A stretch of DNA of 64,000 bases from Gemmataceae bacterium. Lineage in GTDB: Bacteria; Planctomycetota; Planctomycetia; Gemmatales; Gemmataceae. Under the pieces are notes generated by a model that worked only from the letters and a program-made list of their open reading frames with translations, did no database searches and was not told the DNA's origin. Below, piece after piece: positions 20,381-28,591 of the stretch (its first letter is position 1; every line of letters begins with the position of its first letter). Location of the stretch: positions 107,831 to 171,830 of the forward strand of contig JALHPZ010000014.1 in NCBI GenBank assembly GCA_022842245.1. Reading direction: 5' to 3'. The translations under genes and the position numbers were made by a program.

Positions 20381-20460
20381 AAATATTATCGTCGTTCAAA
20401 AATCCACCACGATGTTCTTCCGGCAGGTACAATCACTCCGTTCCTTTCGGAGCCTTCGCC

Positions 20461-23073
20461 GTGACCTTCACACCCTGGTTCGCCGCCCTCGTCCTGTCCA
20501 CGGTCCAGCCGAACGGCTTGCCGAAGAACGCGATCGTGCGCCTCGGCGCCAGCCCGACGCGGCTGGGGCCGGTGCAGGTCGCCGTCTCCGCCGACGGCAA
20601 GCGCATCGTCACGGTCACGCCCGACACGCTCGTGCGCACCTTCGACGCCGCCACCGGCCAACCGATCGCGTCCCGCCGGCTCGTCGAAAAAGTCGAACGC
20701 AACATCTACGGCGGCAACGGCGGCACGCTCGCCGGTCTCTCCGCCGACGGCGGCCTCGCCCTCGTCTTCGACGGTGAAGACTACTCCGCCCGCTCCGTCC
20801 GCGTCCTCGAAACCGAGACCGGCAAACTGCGGATGAAGTATCCCAGCAACAACAACGGCAACAACTGGATCAGTTCCGCCGTCCTCGCCCCCGACGGCAA
20901 GAAGATCCTCGTCAACGAATACGGCAACGGCAACCCGCGGCACGTCGTCATCGAAGTCGCCACCGGCACGAGCAAAACCTTTCTCGAACAGCAAAATGGC
21001 GGCGGATTCGTCGTTGCCGCCGGGTTAATGCAGTTCAGCCCCGACAGTTCGAAGATCCTGCTCCTCGACGCCAACAACGTCGGCATCGGCAACAAGATGA
21101 GCGGTACCTGCTACAACGCCGACGACGGAAAGAAGATCTGGACGGAAGTGGTCGGCATGTGGCCGGTCTTCACGCGAGACTCCAAGCACATCCTCGCGGT
21201 AGGCATTGAAAAGACTTCGGGCGTGCGCGATGCCGCCACCGGCAAAGAGGTGAAGTGGACGTTGCCGAAGGCCGCCAACGTTCTCGGCCAACAAGTCGCG
21301 GGGCCGAACGATCTGGCGTTGTTCCCGCTCAAGGCCGGCGATGCCGAGATTTGGAATCTCAAGAAAGGGGAACGGGTGGGGAAGCTGTCGACGGGCCGAC
21401 CGCCGCGCTCCGCCACACAGGGGACCGCCTTCGCGCCGGACGGCTCGTTCCTCGTCACCGCGTTCAACGGCCACCTTTGCCGCTGGAACCTGCCGAAGGG
21501 CGACAAGGCGTTCGGCGACCCCGCTCCGCCCGGTTCCGCCACCAACGTCACGCGGCTGGTCTACTCTCCCGACGGCAAGAAGATCTTCAGCCTTGGCGAA
21601 CAGGACATGCCCGGCACCTGGGAAATCGATACCCAGAAATGGGCCGGCACCCCCCAACTCGAAGCCACCAAGGGGCCAACCGACAACGAACAGATGATGG
21701 TCTTCTTCGGCGGCTACCCCACGACGCGCTCGGTCGCGTATTCAGCCGCCGGACCGCGATTCCTCACCGGCGGAATGAACGCCGCCATGGAGGTCCGCAA
21801 TGGCGTTTCCGGGAAGGTACTCGCCAAGCTCAAGGGCGGAAACGGCGACCCGAACGGCAACGAATTCCATTACGGAACGCTCTCCGCCGACGGAAACACG
21901 GCCACGCTCTTCAAGATGAACTACACCGGAAACCAGTCGAAGATGACGTTCGAATCCTGGGATGTGAACGCCGGCACGAAATCCAATTTCGCCGAATTCA
22001 CGTTTCCCAATTACGCGTCGATGGCGAACATCTCCCCGTGTGGTCGGTTCGCCATGTTCGGAAGCAAGATCGTCGCGCTCGGTTCCGGCGGGATGCTGTT
22101 CAGCATCGTGAAGACGCAAAACAACAACTACTACTATTACGGTGGATCCACTACCTTCTCAAACGACGGCCGACTCCTGGCGACCACCCAAAACGAAGAG
22201 ACGATGCGCGGCAACCTCAACAGCCCCGGCACCATGCACCTCTGGGACGTCACGACCGGCAAGGAGATCCGCAAGATCGCCACCGGCGCGAACTCCAACG
22301 CCGTCGCCTTCAGCGCCGACAACCGATTGATCGGTTTCGCCAGCATGAAGGGCGTGAAAATCTTCGATCTGAACTCCGGAAAGGAACTGGCGTTCTTCCC
22401 GGCGACAGACCTGCGCATTCCGAACTATTACGAGGGGGTTTCGGCCACGTCGCCGTTCGCCTTCGCCCCCGATGGTCGGACGATCGCCACGGGGCACACC
22501 GACGGCACCATTACGATCTGGAAAATCCCCAGCCCGCCGGACCTGCCGGAACTCAAACCGGAGGAGTTCGACAAGTTCTGGGACGCGTTCGTCACCGACG
22601 CGCCGGCGGAATCCCGGAACTCGCTGCATCGACTCGTGCAGAATCCCGAGACGGCGATGAAACTGCTCTCGGCGAAGTTCACCGCTCCCGCCCCGAAGCC
22701 AATCGATGTGGATCTCCCCGCGGTCATTCGCAAGTTCGACGCGCCCGCGTTCGCCGACCGTCAGGCGGCGATCAAGAAGGTCAAGGAACTCGGTCCGCGC
22801 GCCGCGCCGGCCTTGCAGGACGCGATTCGAACGACCGAATCGGTGGAAGTGCGGGCGCGGGCGGAGGAGATGCTGGAGCAGATGAAGGCCGGACCGAAGA
22901 CGCACGGCGCCGGCCCGGACCTGCGGGCGGTGCGCGCGATCGAGGCGTTGGAACGGATCGGCACGCCGGCGGCGAAAAAGCTGCTCGAAGGTTGGACGCA
23001 ACACGTCGCGAATCCGCGGATCGCCGGCGAGGCGGCCCTCGCGTTGCAGCGTCTGACGGCGTCGGGAAAGTAA
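20461..23073 (+). CDS. Secreted WD40-like beta-propeller protein with C-terminal helical repeats
   Basis: The 870-residue protein starts at GTG with a short hydrophobic leader. Repeated blocks follow, of the kind S-x-D-G-K-x-I followed by a hydrophobic strand (for example VSADGKRIVTV, LAPDGKKILVN, YSPDGKKIFSL), which are typical of WD40-like propellers. From about residue 745 the sequence turns helical (FADRQAAIKKVKELGPRAAPALQDAI), resembling HEAT-like repeats. Planctomycetes have many such proteins of unknown role, probably in binding or scaffolding at the cell surface. No enzyme motif is seen. Confidence 0.75.
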   Translation: MTFTPWFAALVLSTVQPNGLPKNAIVRLGASPTRLGPVQVAVSADGKRIVTVTPDTLVRTFDAATGQPIASRRLVEKVERNIYGGNGGTLAGLSADGGLALVFDGEDYSARSVRVLETETGKLRMKYPSNNNGNNWISSAVLAPDGKKILVNEYGNGNPRHVVIEVATGTSKTFLEQQNGGGFVVAAGLMQFSPDSSKILLLDANNVGIGNKMSGTCYNADDGKKIWTEVVGMWPVFTRDSKHILAVGIEKTSGVRDAATGKEVKWTLPKAANVLGQQVAGPNDLALFPLKAGDAEIWNLKKGERVGKLSTGRPPRSATQGTAFAPDGSFLVTAFNGHLCRWNLPKGDKAFGDPAPPGSATNVTRLVYSPDGKKIFSLGEQDMPGTWEIDTQKWAGTPQLEATKGPTDNEQMMVFFGGYPTTRSVAYSAAGPRFLTGGMNAAMEVRNGVSGKVLAKLKGGNGDPNGNEFHYGTLSADGNTATLFKMNYTGNQSKMTFESWDVNAGTKSNFAEFTFPNYASMANISPCGRFAMFGSKIVALGSGGMLFSIVKTQNNNYYYYGGSTTFSNDGRLLATTQNEETMRGNLNSPGTMHLWDVTTGKEIRKIATGANSNAVAFSADNRLIGFASMKGVKIFDLNSGKELAFFPATDLRIPNYYEGVSATSPFAFAPDGRTIATGHTDGTITIWKIPSPPDLPELKPEEFDKFWDAFVTDAPAESRNSLHRLVQNPETAMKLLSAKFTAPAPKPIDVDLPAVIRKFDAPAFADRQAAIKKVKELGPRAAPALQDAIRTTESVEVRARAEEMLEQMKAGPKTHGAGPDLRAVRAIEALERIGTPAAKKLLEGWTQHVANPRIAGEAALALQRLTASGK

Positions 23074-23184
23074 GTTCCCCCTTGCCGTTCGTCGCACGGG
23101 CGGCATAATGTCCGTTCCGATATTCCGGGCTGCCGAGGGTAGTGGGCGTTCGCCCACGAGAGTAGCGCCCCGAAGGAACCGAAC

Positions 23185-23829
23185 ATGTCCGTCACCGTCT
23201 CGCTGGCCACCGAGCCGCGAACCGGCACGGGATCCCGTGCCGCCCACAAGCTCCGCAAGGCCGGCCGGATTCCGGCCATCATTTACGGTCACAAGGAAGC
23301 CGTCGTCCCGGTCACCGTGGACGCCAAGGAACTCCACCGCGCCATCGTGCTCCAGCACGCCCGCGTGCTGGACCTGAAGGTCGCCGGCAAAACCGAGACC
23401 GTGCTGATCCGCGAACTCCAGTGGGACCACCTCGGCAGCGAGATGGTGCACGTGGACTTCGCCCGCGTCTCGAAGGATGAACGAGTCCGCGTCACGGTGC
23501 CGATCAAGCTCAAGAACGCCCCGAAGAGCATGGGCGGCGGCGTGCTCGACCAACCGTTCCACCAGGTCCACATCGAGTGCCTCGCGATCGCGATTCCGGA
23601 CGAAATCACGATCGACATCACGAACCTGACGATGGGTCAGCCGATCCACGTTTCCGATCTGCAGCTTCCCGAAGGCGTGAAGGTGCTGGAGGCCCCCGAA
23701 GGCGTGGTCGTGCAGCTCAAGCTTCCTGGCGTGGAAGTCGCCGCGACGCCGGCCGCGACCGATGCCGCCGCCGCGAGCGGACCGGAAGTCATCAAGAAGG
23801 AAAAGAAGGTCGAGGACGAGGAGGAGTAA
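23185..23829 (+). CDS. rplY: 50S ribosomal protein bL25 (CTC-type)
   Basis: The 214-residue protein is the long CTC form, with an N-terminal bL25 domain (GSRAAHKLRKAGRIPAIIYG) that binds 5S rRNA, a second beta domain (GQPIHVSDLQLPEGV) and an acidic, Lys/Glu-rich tail. A small stem-loop (GTGGGCG with CGCCCAC, 23142-23157) lies just before its ribosome-binding region. It is the first gene of the run rplY-pth-rpsF-ssb-rplI-dnaB, the usual pairing with pth. Confidence 0.94.
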   Translation: MSVTVSLATEPRTGTGSRAAHKLRKAGRIPAIIYGHKEAVVPVTVDAKELHRAIVLQHARVLDLKVAGKTETVLIRELQWDHLGSEMVHVDFARVSKDERVRVTVPIKLKNAPKSMGGGVLDQPFHQVHIECLAIAIPDEITIDITNLTMGQPIHVSDLQLPEGVKVLEAPEGVVVQLKLPGVEVAATPAATDAAAASGPEVIKKEKKVEDEEE

Positions 23830-23843
23830 GCGACCCCGTTTAG

Positions 23844-23866
23844 CCGCGATGCGATCCGCATCGCGG
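23844..23866 (+). other. Stem-loop between rplY and pth
   Basis: A perfect 10-bp stem (CCGCGATGCG with CGCATCGCGG) with an ATC loop lies 15 bp after the rplY stop, without a T-run. It may lower read-through or stabilise the rplY message; a true terminator is unlikely without the U-tract. Confidence 0.5.
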
Positions 23867-23891
23867 AGCGGAGCGCGAGGCTCAATCCGCC

Positions 23892-24548
23892 ATGAAAGTC
23901 GTCGTCGGGTTGGGGAACCCCGGATCGAAGTACGCCGGCACCCGACACAATGTCGGGTTCGACGTGATCGATTACCTCGCGAAGGCGCCGGGGGTCGGCT
24001 TGGCCCGCACGCAGTTCCAGTCGCTCGTCGCGGAAACGTCCGAGGCGGGCGACAAGGTTCTGTTGGTCAAGCCCGAGACCTACATGAACCTCAGCGGACG
24101 CGCCGTCCGCGCGATCGTCGACTTTTACAAGGTCCCGATCGAAGACGTCCTGATCGTCTGCGATGATTTCAACCTGCCGCTGGGCAAGTTGCGGGTGCGG
24201 GCCAACGGTAGCCACGGCGGGCAGAACGGTCTGCGGAACATTCAGGAACAGTTGGGGACGGACGCCTACGCCCGATTGCGAATCGGCGTCGGTCAGCCCG
24301 GGCCGGGCGAAGCGGTCGATTTCGTACTCTCGCGATTCAAACTCGGCGAGAAGGCCGCGATCGACGACGCGATCGCCAAGGCCGCCGAGGGAGTGCTGAT
24401 CTGGCTGCGGCGCGGGCTGGACGCCTGCATGAACGCGACCAATGCCGGCGAACGTCCGGCAAAGAAACCGAATCCGAAGAAGACGATTGAAAACGAGGTT
24501 GAATCCACGAATGTCGATGTAAGGAAGGCGAAAAGTGACTCTCCCTGA
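23892..24548 (+). CDS. pth: Peptidyl-tRNA hydrolase
   Basis: This enzyme releases peptides from peptidyl-tRNA that has dropped off the ribosome. The 218-residue protein has VVGLGNPGSKYAGTRHNVGF (with the catalytic His), KPETYMNLSG and the SHGGQNGLRNI segment. The C-terminal 30 residues are a basic extension not found in the usual 190-residue forms. No clear Shine-Dalgarno is seen before the ATG. It lies 62 bp after rplY. Confidence 0.95.
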   Translation: MKVVVGLGNPGSKYAGTRHNVGFDVIDYLAKAPGVGLARTQFQSLVAETSEAGDKVLLVKPETYMNLSGRAVRAIVDFYKVPIEDVLIVCDDFNLPLGKLRVRANGSHGGQNGLRNIQEQLGTDAYARLRIGVGQPGPGEAVDFVLSRFKLGEKAAIDDAIAKAAEGVLIWLRRGLDACMNATNAGERPAKKPNPKKTIENEVESTNVDVRKAKSDSP

Positions 24549-24596
24549 CATCACTCCGCGTTCCGAACTCCACATTCCGCATTGATCCGAATTGCT

Positions 24597-24671
24597 CCCC
24601 GTTCCAACCTTGGAACGGGGTCCGCGGGGCGTTCCCACGGAACCGAAGCATCCGCTCCCTCTCGCGGGAGC
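24597..24671 (+). promoter_or_regulatory. Structured leader before rpsF
   Basis: Two stem-loops precede rpsF: CCCCGTTCCA paired with TGGAACGGGG (24597-24620, perfect 10 bp), and GCTCCC with GGGAGC (24654-24671). Leaders of rpsF in many bacteria bind the S6:S18 complex for feedback control. I could not match the defining bulge with confidence, so this is only a candidate site. Confidence 0.35.
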
Positions 24672-24691
24672 GTTCACGAGGTCGAGATTTC

Positions 24692-25195
24692 ATGGCTATC
24701 GCGCTTTACGAAACCCTGTACGCGTTCGACGCCACCCGCATGTCGTCGGATGGCGAGGCGATCCGCACCGGTCTCCGAAACCTGCTCGAAAAGTACGGCG
24801 CGGAGATCTTGGTCGAACGGCCTTGGGACGAGAACGGCAAACTCGCCTACCCGATCAACAAGCAGAAGAAGGCCTACTTCCACATCCTCTACTACAAGAT
24901 GGAATCGACGAAGCAGGGCGAACTCGAAGCCGATCTGCGGCTGAACGAAGACCTGCTCCGCCACATGACGATCCATGTGGATCCGAAGTGGGCCGACACG
25001 GTTTTGGAAGCCGCGAAGAACGACGGCAACCGGTTCGCGATCAAGGGCATGCAGGACGATTCGGCCGCACTGGGCGAAGGCATCATCAGTAACGATCCGC
25101 TCGCGCGGGGCGAAGTGCCGGACCTAGCCGCCGCAGGCGCACCGGCCCCGCGACCGCGACCGCGCCGCGCCGCCGGCGATGAGAAGCCCGAATAA
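24692..25195 (+). CDS. rpsF: 30S ribosomal protein bS6
   Basis: The 167-residue protein shows the bS6 fold sequence: ALYETLYAFDATRM at the start, the central GKLAYPINKQKKAYFHILYYKME block and LRHMTIHVD. It is longer than the common 100-135 residues because of an Ala/Pro/Arg-rich C-terminal tail. It sits between pth and ssb, as in many genomes, but rpsR, normally found near it, is absent from the cluster. Confidence 0.95.
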   Translation: MAIALYETLYAFDATRMSSDGEAIRTGLRNLLEKYGAEILVERPWDENGKLAYPINKQKKAYFHILYYKMESTKQGELEADLRLNEDLLRHMTIHVDPKWADTVLEAAKNDGNRFAIKGMQDDSAALGEGIISNDPLARGEVPDLAAAGAPAPRPRPRRAAGDEKPE

Positions 25196-25324
25196 AACCG
25201 ACTTCCGACATGGAGGTTGCGACTGCGGACGGATATCGTGATCGAGCCGGACCCGTGCCCAAACCGATAGCCTCTTGCTAAACCGCGTTCCTTTCGGGGC
25301 GCGGGCCGGAGAAGGGGTCGCACT

Positions 25325-25846
25325 ATGGCGACGTTCAACAAAGTGATCCTGATGGGTCGGCTGACGGATAATCCGGAAGCCCCCCGCACGCTGCCGAACA
25401 GCGGTAGCACGGTCGTGAAATTCCGCATTGCGGTCGGCCGATCGAAGAAAAACCCGCAGACCGGGCAGTGGGAGAACGATCCCAACCCCCTGTACATCGA
25501 CTGCGAGGCATTCGACTATCCGGACGCCAAGCGGAAGGTCGGCAACGTGATCTCCCAGTACGTCAAGAAGGGCGATCCGATCTTCATCGAAGGTCGCCTG
25601 CAATACGACCAATGGGACGATAAAACGACCGGCCAGAAGCGGTCGAAACACAAGGTGGTCGTCGAGAGCGTGGAACTTCTCGGCGGCGGCAACCGCCAGG
25701 GCGGCGGAACTGGCGGAGGCGGCGATGACGATTTCGGCGCACCGCCGCCGGCGCGGTCCGGCGGGCGCGGCGGATTCACCCCGCCGTCAGCACCAATGAA
25801 CGACGGACCGGCCGACGATCAATCGAACGGGGACATCCCGTTCTGA
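25325..25846 (+). CDS. ssb: Single-stranded DNA-binding protein
   Basis: The 173-residue protein has an N-terminal OB fold beginning FNKVILMGRLTDNPE, a glycine-rich flexible linker, and the acidic C-terminal tail ending GDIPF that binds partner proteins. A clean terminator follows 16 bp after its stop. It lies 129 bp after rpsF and upstream of rplI and dnaB, a typical replication-linked location. Confidence 0.96.
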   Translation: MATFNKVILMGRLTDNPEAPRTLPNSGSTVVKFRIAVGRSKKNPQTGQWENDPNPLYIDCEAFDYPDAKRKVGNVISQYVKKGDPIFIEGRLQYDQWDDKTTGQKRSKHKVVVESVELLGGGNRQGGGTGGGGDDDFGAPPPARSGGRGGFTPPSAPMNDGPADDQSNGDIPF

Positions 25847-25862
25847 CTCGATGAAACGACTC

Positions 25863-25890
25863 CCGGGGCGAGGGGCCGCCCCGGTTTTTT
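25863..25890 (+). terminator. Rho-independent terminator after ssb
   Basis: A perfect 8-bp stem (CCGGGGCG with CGCCCCGG), a 6-nt loop and six T residues lie 16 bp after the ssb stop. It should separate the rpsF-ssb message from rplI. Confidence 0.88.
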
Positions 25891-25956
25891 CGCAACGCCT
25901 GGGGTCGCCCCTCCACCCCTAACCCGAACCGGGGACAGGCGCAGGAAGTCCAGAAC

Positions 25957-26532
25957 ATGGCCAAGTCGACCGCCAAACCCGCCGCGAAGACCGGCGAACG
26001 CAAGCTCCCGAAGCCGAAGATCAAGCGCCGCCAGCAGGTCATCAAGGGTGCCCACGGCGGGATGCAACTCGTGCTCGTCGAAGACGTCGCCCACCTCGGC
26101 AAGCAGGGCGATCTCGTCGAAGTGAAGCCCGGCTACGGCCGCAACTACCTCGTCCCCTACGGACTCGCCGTCGTCCCCGACCCGCACAACCTCAAGCGAC
26201 TCGAAAGTTACAAGATCAAGGTCAACAAGGCGCGCGAGGCCCGCATCGCCGACCTCAAAGTCCTCGCCGAACAACTCGCCCGCATGGGGTCCTTCACCAT
26301 CGAGGCGAACGCCACGGACGACGACCACCTCTACGGCTCGATCGGCGCGGCCGAAATCAGCAAGCTCCTCAAGGGCAAAAACCTCGGCATCGAGGCGAGC
26401 ATGGTCAAACTCGAGCACCCGATCAAGGAAGCGAACACGATCTCCGACGTGCCGCTGAACCTCGGCTACGGGATCGAGTCGAAGATCCAGCTCATCGTCG
26501 TCGGCGTCAAGCAGGGCGCGGCGAAGAAGTAA
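25957..26532 (+). CDS. rplI: 50S ribosomal protein bL9
   Basis: The 191-residue protein contains the bL9 core MQLVLVEDVAHLGKQGDLVEVKPGYGRNYL in recognisable form (residues 36 onward), then the connecting helix and the C-terminal domain. The 35 residues before the core are Lys/Ala/Pro-rich and not part of standard bL9. An internal ATG at 26062 (Met36) would give a standard length; the upstream start is preceded by AGGAAG and is preferred because the extension is strongly basic, as suits rRNA contact. It stands alone between two terminators. Confidence 0.93.
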   Translation: MAKSTAKPAAKTGERKLPKPKIKRRQQVIKGAHGGMQLVLVEDVAHLGKQGDLVEVKPGYGRNYLVPYGLAVVPDPHNLKRLESYKIKVNKAREARIADLKVLAEQLARMGSFTIEANATDDDHLYGSIGAAEISKLLKGKNLGIEASMVKLEHPIKEANTISDVPLNLGYGIESKIQLIVVGVKQGAAKK

Positions 26533-26551
26533 CCGCGATCCGATTCGCACC

Positions 26552-26582
26552 AGCCCGCGGGGGAAACTCCGCGGGCTTTTTT
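26552..26582 (+). terminator. Rho-independent terminator after rplI
   Basis: A 9-bp stem (AGCCCGCGG with CCGCGGGCT), an 8-nt loop and a run of six T residues follow the rplI stop by 19 bp. It separates rplI from dnaB. Confidence 0.9.
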
Positions 26583-26627
26583 CGTTCCGAGATTGAAACC
26601 CGCCTCCCGATACTTGAAACTGACTCC

Positions 26628-27995
26628 ATGTCCGACATCGTCCTGCCCGATCGTGTGCCGCCGCAGAGCAAGGAAGCCGAGATGGGCGTCCTCGGCAGCA
26701 TCCTGCGCCAGAACGACGTGCTGAACGAAGTCCAGCAGGTCGTCCGGGCCGACAATTTCTACTACGACGCGCACAAGAAGATCTACGATGCGATTGTCGA
26801 GACCTACAACTCCGGCAAACCGGTCGACGCCGTCATTCTGTTCGAAGTCCTGAAGCAACGCCAACAGCTCGAAGATATCGGGGGTCCGGCCTATATCGCC
26901 GAACTCTGGGACGCCGCCCCGACGGCGGCCAACGCGGAATACTACGCGCGGATCGTGCGCGAGAAGGCGATCGTCCGCAACCTGATCCACGCGAATACCG
27001 AACTCCTCCGCGACGCCTACGACGGCACGATGCCGGCGGACGAGTTGCTTGGCACCGCCGAACGCCGCATTCTCGAAATCGCCGAGAAAGGCACCGTCGG
27101 CGAGATGAAGACGCTCGAAGTGGCGATGAAGGAGGCCCTCGACCGGATCGACGCTCGCTCGACGGGCAACCTGTCGGAGGTCGGCGTGCCGACGGGCTAC
27201 GTGGACCTGGACAACCTGACCGCCGGCCTGCACGAGAGCGAACTCGTCATCATCGCCGCGCGGCCCGGCATCGGGAAGACGGCCTTCGCGCTCAACCTCG
27301 TCCGCCACGCCGTCGTCGACGAACGCATGCCGGTGTTCTTCGTCAGCCTCGAAATGGCGCGCGTCGAACTGGCCGAGCGCCTGCTCGCGTGCCAGTCCCG
27401 CGTCGACAGTTTCAAGCTGCGCAAGGGGAACCTGAACAGCACGGACATCGGCCGGCTGATGGACGCCGCCGAACAGTTGAAGGGGACGCCGCGCGAACCC
27501 GTGAAGTTGTTCATCGACGACACGCCGGCGCAGACGATGCTCCGCATTGCGGCAAACGCCCGGCGCCTGAAATTGAAGCACAACCTCCGCATGGTGGTCA
27601 TCGACTACCTCCAGCTCATCGAACCGGAAAACCGTCGCGATCCGCGGCAGGAGCAGGTGGCGCAGATCAGCCGACGATTGAAGTTCCTCGCGAAGGAACT
27701 GAAGATCCCCGTGATCGCGCTCGCGCAGGTGAACCGCGCGAGCGAGGACCGGCAGGACCACAAGCCGCGTCTCTCGGACCTGCGCGAATCCGGTTCGCTC
27801 GAACAGGACGCCGACACGGTGATGATCCTGCACCGCCCCGGCGTGTTCGACCGCGAGGCGGGGGACAACATTCTGGAGGTGATCGTCGGCAAGCAGCGGA
27901 ACGGTCCGACCGGCGAAATCACCCTGACCTATTTGAAGGAATACATGAGGTACGAGAACTACTCCGCCGACGCCGGCCGCGGCGAGGCGATTTAG
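26628..27995 (+). CDS. dnaB: Replicative DNA helicase
   Basis: The 455-residue hexameric helicase unwinds DNA at the replication fork. Its N-terminal DnaB domain (PPQSKEAEMGVLGSILRQ) is followed by a RecA-like ATPase with Walker A AARPGIGKTAFAL and the DYLQLI motif. The DLRESGSLEQDAD segment near the C-terminus is also typical. There is no sign of an intein. It is the last of the run starting with rplY, with its own likely promoter after the rplI terminator. Confidence 0.97.
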   Translation: MSDIVLPDRVPPQSKEAEMGVLGSILRQNDVLNEVQQVVRADNFYYDAHKKIYDAIVETYNSGKPVDAVILFEVLKQRQQLEDIGGPAYIAELWDAAPTAANAEYYARIVREKAIVRNLIHANTELLRDAYDGTMPADELLGTAERRILEIAEKGTVGEMKTLEVAMKEALDRIDARSTGNLSEVGVPTGYVDLDNLTAGLHESELVIIAARPGIGKTAFALNLVRHAVVDERMPVFFVSLEMARVELAERLLACQSRVDSFKLRKGNLNSTDIGRLMDAAEQLKGTPREPVKLFIDDTPAQTMLRIAANARRLKLKHNLRMVVIDYLQLIEPENRRDPRQEQVAQISRRLKFLAKELKIPVIALAQVNRASEDRQDHKPRLSDLRESGSLEQDADTVMILHRPGVFDREAGDNILEVIVGKQRNGPTGEITLTYLKEYMRYENYSADAGRGEAI

Positions 27996-28037
27996 ACCGG
28001 CCTTGTCCGGGCGAATGATACTCCGTGGGAGAAAGAT

Positions 28038-28511
28038 GTGATCCGCGTTGGTTCCGGTCATGATTCGCACCGGTTGGTAACGGGGCGACCGCTGATCCTC
28101 GGCGGCGTGCGGATTGAATACGCCAAGGGCCTTGCGGGCCATTCGGACGCCGACGCCGTGTTGCACGCCGTTACGGACGCCCTGCTCGGCGCGGCGGGCC
28201 TCGGCGACATCGGCGACGCCTTCCCCGACACTGATCCGCAATGGAAGGACGCCGACTCGGCGATGATCCTGCTCGATTCCCTCGTAAGGATTCGCGACTT
28301 GGGCTGGCGACCGGTGAATCTCGACATCACGATCTTCGCTCAGGAACCAAAGCTCGGCCCGGTCAAGCAGGCGATCCGCGAGAACGTCGCGCGGCTCGTC
28401 GAACTTCCCGCGGACGCGGTCAACGTGAAGGCGAAAACCGGCGAGCGCGTCGGCCATATCGGCCGCGGCGAGGCGATCGCCTGCCACGCCGTCGTCCTCC
28501 TCGAAAAATGA
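28038..28511 (+). CDS. ispF: 2-C-methyl-D-erythritol 2,4-cyclodiphosphate synthase
   Basis: This enzyme of the MEP isoprenoid pathway forms the cyclic diphosphate from CDP-methylerythritol phosphate. The 157-residue protein has RVGSGHDSHRL at the start (metal-binding Asp and His), GHSDADAVLHAVTDALLGA, and KTGERVGHIGRGEAIACHA near the end. The start codon is GTG. It lies 42 bp after dnaB. No other MEP gene is in the window. Confidence 0.96.
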   Translation: MIRVGSGHDSHRLVTGRPLILGGVRIEYAKGLAGHSDADAVLHAVTDALLGAAGLGDIGDAFPDTDPQWKDADSAMILLDSLVRIRDLGWRPVNLDITIFAQEPKLGPVKQAIRENVARLVELPADAVNVKAKTGERVGHIGRGEAIACHAVVLLEK

Positions 28512-28591
28512 GATGGACACGGCCGCGGGAATTCGCGAAATTTGACCGTTTAGCCCGGCCACGCCGAAGTCCACCGACCCGAGAGATCAGG

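Noticed and set aside
24597..24671. Firm call of an S6:S18-binding leader before rpsF
   Set aside because: Stem-loops are present but the diagnostic bulge could not be matched with confidence, so it is listed only as a structured leader.
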